Positions 32,803 to 41,276 are shown, counted from the stretch's first letter. The stretch: 47,042 nucleotides of DNA from Blautia sp. An81 (GCF_002161285.1 NZ_NFHH01000029.1:1-47042), one strand, 5' to 3'. Made by a program: numbers and translations. Notes: generated by a model not told the origin, from the sequence alone.

Positions 32803-34263
32803 ATGACAAAGCCAAACATCGTATTAATCATGACAGACCAGCTCCGGGCTGACTGCCTGGGCTACAGTGGTCACCCCGATGTAAAGACCCCTTATCTTGA
32901 CAGTCTGGCCGCTCAGGGGGTGGTCTTCGACCATACATACAGCGCCTGCCCCAGTTGTATTGCCGCCCGGGCTGCCCTCCATACCGGAAGAGAACAGAGC
33001 CATCATGGCAGGGTAGGCTATGAAGACAATCTTCCCTGGAATTACGAACACACAATGGCAGAGGAACTGTCTGCTGCCGGATATTACACCCAGTGCGTTG
33101 GAAAGATGCATGTCCATCCCCTTCGCAATTTTCTGGGATTCCATAATGTAGACCTTCACGACGGATATCTCCACTGCGCCAGGTACGGCTCTGTTCCATA
33201 CAGGGAATCCCAGTTCGTGGCTGACGACTACTTTCACTGGCTGAAGCAGGAGCTGGGAGCCGATGCTGACGTAACAGACACCGGCATAGACTGCAACAGC
33301 TATCTGGCGCGGCCCTGGATGCATGAAGAAAAATATCACCCTACCAACTGGGTCACAGACCGGTGTCTGGATTTTCTCAGAAGACGGGATCCCCGGAAGC
33401 CCTTTTTCCTCATGGCCTCCTATCTCCGTCCTCACCCTCCCTTTGACGCTCCCCAGCACTATTTTGACCTTTATAAGGATAAGGAACTGCGTCCGCCCTT
33501 TGTGGGCTCCTGGGAGACAGAGGAATATTTAAAGAAAGAGGGCAGGATCTTTAACTCCCGGACAGGCCCGGAAGACCCGGAACTTATACGTCAGGCGCAG
33601 ATAGGATACTACGCCTGCATCACCCATCTGGACCACCAGATCGGACGTCTGATCATGGCTCTCATCGAACAGGAACTTTATGACGATACGGTATTTCTCT
33701 TTACCTCTGACCACGGAGAAGAGCTCTGCGACCACCATATGTTCCGGAAATCAAGGCCATATGAAGGAAGCTGTCATATTCCTCTGTTCGTCACCGCCGG
33801 AAAGCATGTACTGCCAGATCTGAAAGCCGGTTCTGTCTGCCACAGTGTTGCGGAGCTGAGGGATATTATGCCTACTCTTCTGGATATTGCCGGCGCCCAG
33901 ATTCCGGCTTCTGTAGACGGCAAAAGCCTTCTGCCCCTTACAGAGTCGCCAGAAAAGGTTCAGCGTGAGTGGCTCCATGGAGAGCACTCTTACGATGTCT
34001 TTTCAAACCACTGGATCGTCACCGAGACAGACAAATACATCTGGCATTCTCAGACAGGCCAGGAACAGTATTTTGATCTGGCCTCAGACCCTCACGAACT
34101 GACCGACCTGATAATGGATCCTTCCAGACAGAACCGGATCAGAGAACTGCGCACATATCTGGTGCAGTCCTTAAAGGACCGACCTGAAGGATTCACCGAC
34201 GGAGAGGATCTGATACCAGGACGTCCCTATTCCCCCTCTCTGCCAGAGGCTCTTCTTCCCTGA
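32803..34263 (+). CDS. Cytoplasmic type I sulfatase (alkaline phosphatase superfamily)
   Basis: 486 residues from ATG at 32803, with AAGGAG 8 bases upstream. N-terminal PNIVLIMTDQLRADCLGYSG supplies metal-binding Asp12. The modification site is ACPSCIAARAALHTGR: Cys52 in CIAAR would become formylglycine, with Ala at the third place where Pro is commoner. Later features are GKMHVHP, RPHPPFDAP and LFTSDHGEELCDHH. No signal peptide, so it acts inside the cell on an imported sulfated sugar. Its place in the GNB/LNB locus suggests that it removes sulfate from mucin-derived Gal/GlcNAc/GalNAc units; phosphonate monoesterase-like relatives share this fold, so this is inference. No maturase (anSME) gene is in the window. 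Confidence 0.85.
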   Translation: MTKPNIVLIMTDQLRADCLGYSGHPDVKTPYLDSLAAQGVVFDHTYSACPSCIAARAALHTGREQSHHGRVGYEDNLPWNYEHTMAEELSAAGYYTQCVGKMHVHPLRNFLGFHNVDLHDGYLHCARYGSVPYRESQFVADDYFHWLKQELGADADVTDTGIDCNSYLARPWMHEEKYHPTNWVTDRCLDFLRRRDPRKPFFLMASYLRPHPPFDAPQHYFDLYKDKELRPPFVGSWETEEYLKKEGRIFNSRTGPEDPELIRQAQIGYYACITHLDHQIGRLIMALIEQELYDDTVFLFTSDHGEELCDHHMFRKSRPYEGSCHIPLFVTAGKHVLPDLKAGSVCHSVAELRDIMPTLLDIAGAQIPASVDGKSLLPLTESPEKVQREWLHGEHSYDVFSNHWIVTETDKYIWHSQTGQEQYFDLASDPHELTDLIMDPSRQNRIRELRTYLVQSLKDRPEGFTDGEDLIPGRPYSPSLPEALLP

Positions 34264-34276
34264 CCTGGAAAACATA

Positions 34277-34321
34277 AAAGAAAGAGCAGGTATCCGCAAA
34301 ATGGATATCTGCTCTTTCTTT
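34277..34321 (+). terminator. Terminator of the AraC-sulfatase operon
   Basis: Arms 34277-34295 and 34303-34321 (AAAGAAAGAGCAG...CTGCTCTTTCTTT, 19 positions with one mismatch) form a long stem with a short loop, followed by TATAT. It lies 14 bp past the sulfatase stop and between convergent operons, so it may act in both directions. Confidence 0.85.
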
Positions 34322-34350
34322 ATATCTTCATATATGCTCCTGCATACCTG

Positions 34351-34518
34351 TCACTTATATTTTCTGTTATAGAGGAACAGAAGGACAAGCAGTCCCACAA
34401 GTCCGATCAGTTCCATTGCAAGTCCTGTCAGGCTGATATTCCTCTGTCCGATAATGACCAGCCCAACACACACAGCAAAGACGACCAGCAGGATCACGTT
34501 TTTTATAACTTTGCCCAT
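34351..34518 (-). CDS. Small membrane protein of the DUF6903 type
   Basis: A 55-codon gene below usual size limits. GGAGGAAATGAT precedes ATG at 34518. The product has two hydrophobic helices (KNVILLVVFAVCVGLVIIGQ and LTGLAMELIGLVGLLVLLFL) and ends YNRKYK. Similar tiny proteins of unknown function, known to me as DUF6903, are encoded beside sugar ABC permeases in Lachnospiraceae. It follows the MalG-type permease by 12 bp, so it is the last gene of the importer operon and may be an accessory subunit. Confidence 0.7.
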   Translation of the reverse strand: MGKVIKNVILLVVFAVCVGLVIIGQRNISLTGLAMELIGLVGLLVLLFLYNRKYK

Positions 34519-34530
34519 ATCATTTCCTCC

Positions 34531-35403
34531 TTATCCCTTCAGACCTCCAAGGGTCATACCTTCGGTCAGCTGTTTCTGCACGCACATGTAAAGGATGAGT
34601 ACCGGGATCATAACGATCACCAGACCGGCATACATGATACCATAGTTGGTTGCCGTCCTTTCCACTGCCATCAGGTTCTTAAGGCCTACTGCCAGGGTAC
34701 TGTGTTCATCCATGATCGTAAATGCGATGATATATTCGTTCCAGAATGACAGGAACTGGAACAGGATTACTGTCAGGATACTGGGTTTTGCCATAGGTAT
34801 CATAATCTGTACCATGGTCTTGAAGTATCCGCATCCGTCAATATAAGCCGCCTCTTCATATCCTTTTGGAAGGGTTTTAAAATATCCGCTGAGCAGATAT
34901 ATAGAGAAGGACAGAGAGCTGGAAGCGTAGATCAGAGACAGCAAGAACCTGTTGTCCAGGAAAAAGTCCACGCCTAAAGCCTTATTGGCATCGCTGAGCA
35001 TCAGGAAAATCGGTACCACAATGTAGTTAATATTTACAAAAAGTCCTGCCATAAAAGCAATGTTTAAAATCTTCTTTCCCCGGAATTCAAACCTGGAAAG
35101 GGCATATGAGGCCGGAAGAGCGATTATAAGAAGCAGGATCAATGCCAGTGCCGTAACAATCACAGAATTCAGGAAGAATTTTCCCATTTCTGCATCTACA
35201 AAAGCTGTGATGTAGTTCTGATACTGGAGCTGCTCCGGAAGCGCCCAGGGATTTGTTCCCTTTCCGATAAATTCTGCGTTGCGCTTGAAGCTTGCCATAA
35301 ATACCCAGGCAACCGGCACCAGGATTGAGATTGTCATGGCAATCAGGCTTGCATATACAATGATCTTAAAAAGGATCTTTGTAACTGGATTCTGTTTTTT
35401 CAT
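34531..35403 (-). CDS. Sugar ABC transporter permease, MalG type
   Basis: 290 residues with six membrane helices. The EAA loop reads EEAAYIDGCGYFKTMVQIMI PMAKP (about residues 190-214), where the permease docks on its ATPase. N-terminal MTISILVPVAWVFMASFKRN and C-terminal MTLGGLKG are typical of carbohydrate-uptake CUT1 permeases. It pairs with the MalF-type permease 18 bp upstream and the binding protein. No ATPase is encoded here; CUT1 systems commonly share a distant MsmK-type ATPase. Expected cargo is GNB, LNB or a sulfated derivative. Confidence 0.9.
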   Translation of the reverse strand: MKKQNPVTKILFKIIVYASLIAMTISILVPVAWVFMASFKRNAEFIGKGTNPWALPEQLQYQNYITAFVDAEMGKFFLNSVIVTALALILLLIIALPASYALSRFEFRGKKILNIAFMAGLFVNINYIVVPIFLMLSDANKALGVDFFLDNRFLLSLIYASSSLSFSIYLLSGYFKTLPKGYEEAAYIDGCGYFKTMVQIMIPMAKPSILTVILFQFLSFWNEYIIAFTIMDEHSTLAVGLKNLMAVERTATNYGIMYAGLVIVMIPVLILYMCVQKQLTEGMTLGGLKG

Positions 35404-35421
35404 CCTGTCTGCGCCTCCTTC

Positions 35422-36312
35422 TTAGAATTCCAGCACTTCACGGTCTGTGATCTTATTCACGATAGCCGCAAGTGCAAATGAGAAAATAAATACTACTACG
35501 CCTATGGACATTCCATATCCATAAACTCCTGCACCATAAGCCTGCTTATACATATAGTTCAGGAATACTTCGGAATGTCCGTTTGGTCCGCCGTCGGACA
35601 TGATCTGTACAAACAGAAAGCTCAGGTTAATTGTACTGATAATGTAGAACGTTAAAGTTGTACGTATATTGCTCCATATAAGGGGCAGGGTTACCTGGAA
35701 AAACATCTGGATCTCTGTGGCTCCATCAAGAGATGCCGCCTCATAGAGATCCTGGGGTATTGCCGCCATACTTGCCATATACATGACCATATAGTATCCG
35801 ATGGCCTGCCATACAAGAGCAAAGATTACGGAATACAGAACTATATCCTGATTTCCCATCCACTGCTGGGTCAGGCTTCCCAGTCCGATAGCCTTAAGAA
35901 AAGTATTCAGAAGACCAGTGCTGGGATTATAGATTGCTCCAAAGATACCGGCAATAACTACGATACTCAGGATATTGGGTATATAGAAAACAATCCGGAA
36001 AAAATTTTTTCCTTTGAATTTTCCCCTTGAAAGTATAGCTGCATATAGGATTGCAAAGAATATTGTACACAGCGTCACAAGGACAATAATCGCAATTGAG
36101 TTCTGCATTGCCTGCAGAAAACTTTTGTCCTCAAGAAGAGCTTTGAAATTATACAGACCAACAAATTCTTTTCTGTTTGTAATTCCGCCCATGCGGTACA
36201 GAGACATCCTGAACACGTTGATGGTCGGAATAAATATGAAAAGAGTGACCAGTATAGCCGCCGGTGCAATACAGAAAAAAACAAAGCGTCCCTGGGCCCG
36301 TTTTCGATTCAT
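35422..36312 (-). CDS. Sugar ABC transporter permease, MalF type
   Basis: Start at 36312 with AAGGAG 7 bases upstream gives 296 residues. Six helices; the EAA loop reads YEAASLDGATEIQMFFQVTL PLIWS. N-terminal FVFFCIAPAAILVTLFIFIP and FRMSLYRMGG are the common CUT1 pattern. It is separated from the binding-protein gene by a stem-loop and from the MalG gene by 18 bp. Works in the cytoplasmic membrane with the MalG-type subunit. Confidence 0.9.
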   Translation of the reverse strand: MNRKRAQGRFVFFCIAPAAILVTLFIFIPTINVFRMSLYRMGGITNRKEFVGLYNFKALLEDKSFLQAMQNSIAIIVLVTLCTIFFAILYAAILSRGKFKGKNFFRIVFYIPNILSIVVIAGIFGAIYNPSTGLLNTFLKAIGLGSLTQQWMGNQDIVLYSVIFALVWQAIGYYMVMYMASMAAIPQDLYEAASLDGATEIQMFFQVTLPLIWSNIRTTLTFYIISTINLSFLFVQIMSDGGPNGHSEVFLNYMYKQAYGAGVYGYGMSIGVVVFIFSFALAAIVNKITDREVLEF

Positions 36313-36332
36313 ACTATGTCTCCTTTCTCTTA

Positions 36333-36363
36333 AAAACGGTGAGCTGTAACAACTCACCGTTTT
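36333..36363 (-). terminator. Intercistronic stem-loop between binding protein and permeases
   Basis: AAAACGGTGAG (36333-36343) and CTCACCGTTTT (36353-36363) form an 11-bp perfect stem with a 9-base loop; on the minus strand TTTTT follows. As a leaky terminator or mRNA stabiliser it would make more binding protein than permease, as ABC importers need. Confidence 0.75.
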
Positions 36364-36393
36364 CTCAGCACATATGCTATTCTTATTTAAATA

Positions 36394-37779
36394 TTACTCC
36401 ATAGCGCCTGCACATTTTTCCCAAACATCTACAAGCTGGGTCTGCCACTCATCTACAGTCATGTCACCATTGCTGATGGAATCGATTGGTCCATAGATGG
36501 AGCCTTTCATATCAAGACCTTCGATAGGAGCTGTTGTAGCCCATGTACCTGTAACGGCTACTACATCATCTCCTGTCTGGAAGCTGCTCTTGATCACGCC
36601 TTCTGGAAGTTTATCGGCTGCGCCTTTTACTGGAACAACGATAGGTGAATCAGACTCTTCACCTGTTTCGGCATTTGTAGTCTTATTTGCAAGGCACAGA
36701 TCAACAACTGTATCAGAGTACATAAATTTGATAAATTCTTTTCCAAGATCAATGTTTTCAGCATCTGCAGGAATCCACATCTGCTCTGTAAATGTATATA
36801 CAGACTGGCTCTCATCAGCGCTCCATTTTGGAACACCCATTACGCCCCATTCATAATCTGCCGGGGTTGTATTTGCCATCTCACCAACTACCCAGCTTCC
36901 GTTAGGCATAAAGAGTGCTTCGCCGTCGATAACTGCCTGCTGGTTGATCTTGAATCCGCCGTCTGTATTGGCATTAGCAACTGTATCAGCCCAGATATTA
37001 TCGGAAGATACAAGCTGTGCCACTGTGTCAAGAACTTTCTTTCCTTCATCAGATGTCCATGTGTTTGCATCATAGGTCAGGGCATTGTTGTAGAAATCAG
37101 TTCCGCCTGCCTGTGCCAGCATCGCGTAGATAGTAGCATCAAAATATCCTGACTGTGGATATGTAAAGAGTGCTCTTCCATCTGCTTTTGCCTGCTGTCC
37201 CAGTTCAAAGAATTCATCCCATGTTGTAGGAAGGGCATATTCTTTTCCTTCGCCTACAAGGGTTGCATTATACCAGAATCCTGTCTGGGTGTAGAAAATC
37301 GGCGCAAGATAAATCTTGCCGTCACCGTAAGGCTGTGCAGCTGTTCCGTCAAGGATTCCATCCAACATCTTAGACTTGAGCTCGTCATCAAATACATCGG
37401 AAATATCTGCAACTGCTTCTTCCTTCAGCATAGTCTCTGTAAATCCGCTGGCCTGTCCCAGGTTGTAGTAAACAACATCGGGAATATCACCGTTCTGGAT
37501 ATCTTTTGTCAGCACCTGATCCAGCTCAGAGGACAGCTCTAATTCTACTTCGCACCCTGTCTCTTCCTCAAAAGCTGCTGCGATCTTTTCCCAGATATCC
37601 GCTCCGTTTCCACCTTCAAAGGCTGCAACTTTCAGCACATCTCCGCCTTCGCTTTCACTTCCACTGTTATCTCCACTGGCGCTTTCATTTGAGCTGCTTC
37701 CGCAGGAAGCCAGCATAGAAGCTGCCATAACAGAAACAAGTGATGCCGCTATCAGCTTTTTCACCATTTTTCTCTTCAT
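36394..37779 (-). CDS. Sugar ABC transporter substrate-binding lipoprotein
   Basis: 461 residues. The signal peptide is KKLIAASLVSVMAASMLASC with lipobox LASC and lipidated Cys26, followed by a Ser/Gly/Glu-rich linker. The mature part is a family 1 solute-binding protein (LKVAAFEGGNGADIWEKIAA, VELELSSELDQVLTKDIQNG DIPDVVYY, YALPTTWDEFFELGQQAKA, ALFMPNGSWVVGEM). Anchored outside the cell membrane, it captures the sugar for the permeases. Its closest functional context is the GNB/LNB phosphorylase and NahK. GGAGGTAAAATTC gives a strong start. Divergent from the second AraC gene. Confidence 0.9.
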   Translation of the reverse strand: MKRKMVKKLIAASLVSVMAASMLASCGSSSNESASGDNSGSESEGGDVLKVAAFEGGNGADIWEKIAAAFEEETGCEVELELSSELDQVLTKDIQNGDIPDVVYYNLGQASGFTETMLKEEAVADISDVFDDELKSKMLDGILDGTAAQPYGDGKIYLAPIFYTQTGFWYNATLVGEGKEYALPTTWDEFFELGQQAKADGRALFTYPQSGYFDATIYAMLAQAGGTDFYNNALTYDANTWTSDEGKKVLDTVAQLVSSDNIWADTVANANTDGGFKINQQAVIDGEALFMPNGSWVVGEMANTTPADYEWGVMGVPKWSADESQSVYTFTEQMWIPADAENIDLGKEFIKFMYSDTVVDLCLANKTTNAETGEESDSPIVVPVKGAADKLPEGVIKSSFQTGDDVVAVTGTWATTAPIEGLDMKGSIYGPIDSISNGDMTVDEWQTQLVDVWEKCAGAME

Positions 37780-37810
37780 GAATTTTACCTCCTTTTTTCC
37801 TGTTGTTTAC

Positions 37811-37839
37811 ATCATATCCCATTTTAAGTAAAGCTTCCA
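37811..37839 (-). promoter_or_regulatory. Weak promoter of the ABC importer operon
   Basis: On the minus strand TATGAT (37811-37816) is preceded at 17 bp by TGGAAG (37834-37839), a poor -35. Upstream are two TTTGTC direct repeats whose GTC are 20 bp apart (37891, 37911). This pattern suits AraC-dependent activation. Confidence 0.45.
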
Positions 37840-37933
37840 TACAGATGTTGCCTTTTCTTTTATAATTATTGCTGTTTTCAAAATGATTTTGTCACGATAT
37901 ATAAATATTTGTCGTCGTTTTATCCTGAAAGCC

Positions 37934-37963
37934 TTGCTTTTCTTCGGTTTTTCTTTGTATAAT
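37934..37963 (+). promoter_or_regulatory. Promoter of the second AraC gene
   Basis: TTGCTT (37934-37939) and TATAAT (37958-37963) with an 18-bp spacer, about 70 bp upstream of the AraC start. Confidence 0.55.
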
Positions 37964-37978
37964 ATCTACAATAAAACT

Positions 37979-37997
37979 TACCCTCAGTGTACAAGGG
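37979..37997 (+). repeat. 19-bp repeat shared with the inverted repeat at 23.1 kb
   Basis: TACCCTCAGTGTACAAGGG is identical to the minus strand of 23157-23175. It lies just after the promoter of the AraC gene, in its leader. Two exact 19-base copies 15 kb apart are unlikely by chance. Solo terminal repeat of a lost element, or a shared operator. Confidence 0.6.
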
Positions 37998-38031
37998 TAT
38001 CATCTGACATCAATAATAAAAAGGAGGCAAT

Positions 38032-38889
38032 ATGAGCCACAGACATTATTCCATAAAAGAAAATGAGATTCCTAAAATTAATTCCCGGCTGCTGTCCATC
38101 TCTCTGTCCAAAGACGAAAAAGACTGGACCAGTGTGCTTCACACACATCCTTTTACAGAAATTTTCTTTGTACTGAACGGGAAAGGAAAGTTTTTGTTTC
38201 ACCGGGAAATCCGGCCAATAGAAACTGGAGATCTGATCATTATTCCTCCTTATCTGGAACATACAGAGCAGTCCATTCCCGGTACTCCTCTTCAGTATTA
38301 TGTCCTTGGTATCGACGGCATTGCCTTTCAGGAAGAAGACCAGGCACCTTCTCCTCAGATTTTCTGCAATTTTGACAATGTAGCAATGATCCAGGATCTG
38401 TTTGCACAGATTTACTATGAAGTTAAATCAGAAAACTATGGTGCAGAACTGATCTGCCAGCATCTGCTGGAAATCCTGATCCTGCGCATCCTTCGCACCT
38501 CCCGACAGCTGATGCCTGTCTCTATTAATACTGTACGGATGACAAAAGAATGTGCCCAGATAAAAGAATATCTGGACACAAACTATGCAGAGCACATCAC
38601 TTTGGACACTTTAACAGGACTGACTCACATGAATAAATATTATATGGCTCACTCTTTCACCAAATATACCGGCCTTTCACCTATCCAATATCTGAATCAG
38701 CGCCGGCTGGAGGCTGCCTGTCAGCTTCTCCGGGATACGGACCTTTCCATCTCCGATATTGCCGGTTCCACAGGTTTTTCCTCTCAGTCCTATTTTACTC
38801 AGACCTTCCGGAAATTTTACGGCATCACCCCTATAAAATACCGGCAGCTCCACCATGAGGGCGGACAGCTTAAATCTCATACCAAATGA
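38032..38889 (+). CDS. AraC family regulator (cupin sensor + HTH)
   Basis: 285 residues. N-terminal cupin: HTHPFTEIFFVLNGKGKFLF and GDLIIIPPYLEHTEQ, with His residues suitable for ligand or metal. C-terminal AraC HTH pair: YAEHITLDTLTGLTHMNKYY, then FTKYTGLSPIQYLNQRRLEA and ISDIAGSTGFSSQSYFTQTF. GGAGGCAATATG start. Divergent from the binding-protein operon and convergent with the phosphorylase gene, overlapping its 3' end by 20 bp. It probably controls the importer and phosphorylase in response to host-glycan disaccharide; roles relative to the first AraC protein are unknown. Confidence 0.88.
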   Translation: MSHRHYSIKENEIPKINSRLLSISLSKDEKDWTSVLHTHPFTEIFFVLNGKGKFLFHREIRPIETGDLIIIPPYLEHTEQSIPGTPLQYYVLGIDGIAFQEEDQAPSPQIFCNFDNVAMIQDLFAQIYYEVKSENYGAELICQHLLEILILRILRTSRQLMPVSINTVRMTKECAQIKEYLDTNYAEHITLDTLTGLTHMNKYYMAHSFTKYTGLSPIQYLNQRRLEAACQLLRDTDLSISDIAGSTGFSSQSYFTQTFRKFYGITPIKYRQLHHEGGQLKSHTK

Positions 38890-41032
38890 TTTCGTTTGCC
38901 TTCAGGTCTACATCAAAGCTGCTGCCGTCTCCTCTGTACACAGTTGTACTCTGGGGTTCATATGTGTTGTTTACAACACAGTATTTTCCATTCTTTACAT
39001 AAGCATGAACTTCCACATTGAAGTTTGTGCTGAACCATCTGCAGAGATTTTCCTCATCGTGGGAAGACCAGATAATGGAACGGTACAGGATCCTGCTGTT
39101 CTCGAAACTGTAAGGCAGGCCGCTGATGTATACGCAGCGTCCCTTTCCAAACTCTTTCACAGCCATCTGTACCTCCTTATCACGCTGGACAAGGATTTCT
39201 GTTCCGTCAAGGGCATAGATGTTTTTCTTTCCTTCGCCGAAATCAATATCCTTAGTACAGTCCGCCTTAATAAAATGATCATGCTCTTCCCAGTTATATT
39301 TATCCACGTTTAAGGTGAAGCCTGTTTCTTTCTCTACACCCATAATAGTTGCAAGCTGAAGAAAATGTCCCTGATACTGATGTCCTGCAGGTTCTCCAAC
39401 GCCGATAAAGCCTCCTCCGTTATAGATAAACTTCTTTACAGCAGTAACAATCTTTTCATCGGTCCAGTTATCTCCTCCTGTATAGGCTGTATCTGCATCT
39501 CCTACATTCAGGATTACATCAATATCATCTAATATGGCAGGATTCTGGCGGATATCCTCAAAACTGATGAACTGAACATCAAAGGGCGCTCCGCTGAGAG
39601 CCTCGATTACCCCTGCATAGGAATAATTCTGTTTGTAGTAAATCGCATGATGAACCATATGATTGCCCCATGCCCGCATTTTTCCCCAGCAGTTCAGTAC
39701 AGCTACTTTCTTAATGCAGTAAGGAGTTGTTCCTTTGATATTCTCATATAAAGTACGGAACTCATTGCAGACACTTTCCACATAATCAACGAAATCCGGG
39801 AACTCCATGGCCAGTTTCAGGTATCCCCCGTATCCGATCCGGTCAATAGGCTTTCTCAGAATGGCTCTTCTGGCTGTTACCCAGTTCACTTTCGCTTCTT
39901 TTACCGGATCTCCTCCCTGATGGAATACATCGGGGAAGAAGTAAGGCAGAAGACGTCCTTCTCTGTATTTTACTCCTTGGATATCACTGATAAGCCGCAG
40001 TGTTGCTCCATTTCCTACGCTTCCTACAACTGCATCAAGTCCGATGGATTTAAATTCCTCCATAAAAGGCTCTGTTCCGATCCAGTGATCTCCCAGGAAC
40101 ATCATGGCTTCTTTTCCGCACTCATGAGTAATCTCCACCATCTCTCTGGCCAGTTTTGCCACTTCTCTTCTCTGGAAAGCCTGGAAATCAAGAAATTCCT
40201 TTGAAGGAATACGATAGGTATTGTTCATATATCCCTGATCAATAATAAATTCCGGACGGAACTTATATCCTGCTTCCTGTTCAAACTGCTCCAGGATATA
40301 AGGACTTACTGATGCAGAATATCCATACCAGTCCACATACTTTTCTCTGGCCAGCTCATCAAAGATCAGGGTAAACTGATGGAAAAATGTGGTATAACGT
40401 ATTACATCTACATGAGGGTTCTCTGCAATAAACTTTCTCAGCCTCTCCATTGAATATTTGTGAGTCTTAGGCTGGCGCACATCAAAAGTAATCTGCTTTT
40501 CAAAATTCTCCCATCCGTTGGTCACTGCATTGTACATATGGACCGGGTCCCACATGATATATGCAAGGAAACTTACTGTATAGTCGTGGAAAGCCTGAGC
40601 GCCATGGATAGTCACATCTCCGGTCTCGCAGTTATAGCTCCACTGTTCCGGGGGAACTACTTCTCCTGTAGTCCTGTCAATCACTTCCCACCATCTGGCA
40701 ATATCATCCTGATCATTTACCTTGAGCATATCCGGATACAGATGATCCATGAGATGAACAGACAATTCATCACCGACAGCCGTGTAAAAAGGCGTCATAA
40801 TATACATCTGCTGGATTTCATCTGGATTTGCCTTTGCCCAGGTATTGTCTTTTCTTGTGGTATAATATGTAGAATATACTTTTGCATCCACATCTTTCAG
40901 CTCTTCCGGATAGTCAGTACCGTCACAGTCACGAATGGCATCTGCTCCCCATCTTTTCAGCAGCTCCAGTGTCTCGGGAACAACATCAACATCTGTAGGG
41001 ATCGTCACTCTCCCCTTCGCATTTTCTTTCAA
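38870..41032 (-). CDS. lnpA: 1,3-beta-galactosyl-N-acetylhexosamine phosphorylase (GH112)
   Basis: 720 residues, the usual length for GH112. TTG start at 41032 with AAGGAG 7 bases upstream. The sequence matches the family throughout, e.g. GRVTIPTDVDVVPETLELLK RWGADAIRDCDG, SWFTS-type region VRQPKTHKYS, a barrel with FIIDQGYMNNTYRIPS and MMFLGDHWIGTEP, and a C-terminal GATase-like part GGGFIGVGEPAGHQYQG. It splits galacto-N-biose or lacto-N-biose with phosphate into galactose 1-phosphate plus GalNAc or GlcNAc in the cytoplasm. NahK then phosphorylates the hexosamine. GalT and epimerase genes that complete the pathway are not in the window. Confidence 0.93.
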   Translation of the reverse strand: MKENAKGRVTIPTDVDVVPETLELLKRWGADAIRDCDGTDYPEELKDVDAKVYSTYYTTRKDNTWAKANPDEIQQMYIMTPFYTAVGDELSVHLMDHLYPDMLKVNDQDDIARWWEVIDRTTGEVVPPEQWSYNCETGDVTIHGAQAFHDYTVSFLAYIMWDPVHMYNAVTNGWENFEKQITFDVRQPKTHKYSMERLRKFIAENPHVDVIRYTTFFHQFTLIFDELAREKYVDWYGYSASVSPYILEQFEQEAGYKFRPEFIIDQGYMNNTYRIPSKEFLDFQAFQRREVAKLAREMVEITHECGKEAMMFLGDHWIGTEPFMEEFKSIGLDAVVGSVGNGATLRLISDIQGVKYREGRLLPYFFPDVFHQGGDPVKEAKVNWVTARRAILRKPIDRIGYGGYLKLAMEFPDFVDYVESVCNEFRTLYENIKGTTPYCIKKVAVLNCWGKMRAWGNHMVHHAIYYKQNYSYAGVIEALSGAPFDVQFISFEDIRQNPAILDDIDVILNVGDADTAYTGGDNWTDEKIVTAVKKFIYNGGGFIGVGEPAGHQYQGHFLQLATIMGVEKETGFTLNVDKYNWEEHDHFIKADCTKDIDFGEGKKNIYALDGTEILVQRDKEVQMAVKEFGKGRCVYISGLPYSFENSRILYRSIIWSSHDEENLCRWFSTNFNVEVHAYVKNGKYCVVNNTYEPQSTTVYRGDGSSFDVDLKANEIIWYEI

Positions 41033-41067
41033 TATTCTTCTCCTTTCTCCTGCTTTTTATTGATTTA

Positions 41068-41096
41068 ATCATATTGAAAAAGGAGTGCAGAGTCAA
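41068..41096 (-). promoter_or_regulatory. Promoter of the GH112 phosphorylase gene
   Basis: Minus strand TTGACT (41091-41096) and TATGAT (41068-41073) with a 17-bp spacer; start codon about 36 bp downstream. Confidence 0.7.
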
Positions 41097-41099
41097 TCT

Positions 41100-41151
41100 G
41101 CTCATTGCTGATATTTTTATAATTCTTGCTCATTGAAGCATTTTTGCTCAT
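41100..41151. repeat. Three GCTCAT direct repeats upstream of the phosphorylase promoter
   Basis: GCTCATTG at 41100-41107 and 41128-41135, and GCTCAT at 41146-41151, in the same orientation and directly upstream of the -35 box. Tandem half-sites beside the -35 are the usual binding pattern of AraC activators. Confidence 0.5.
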
Positions 41152-41198
41152 CTTTCTTATAATGCAAAATTACACATTGTTCATCCTTCGGCTTCGAT

Positions 41199-41276
41199 TT
41201 ATACAGCCCGGCCAAAGCTCTCCTGCTGAATATGGAACAGCTTATGATACAGACCATTCTTCTTCATCAGTTCTTT
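41199..41276 (-). pseudogene. C-terminal remnant of an ABC exporter
   Basis: A 25-codon frame reads KELMKKNGLYHKLFHIQQES and ends FGRAV-stop. EELMKKNGLYxxLxxxQ is the usual end of ABC exporter (MsbA/MdlB-type) ATPase domains. No Walker or signature motif is present upstream in any frame, so only the tail survives. The surrounding 41277-41640 DNA shows no intact gene. Confidence 0.45.

Noticed and set aside
31883-32815. Minus-strand frame of 310 codons opposite the AraC gene
   Set aside because: Shadow of the AraC gene; composition and lack of start signal show that it is not coding.
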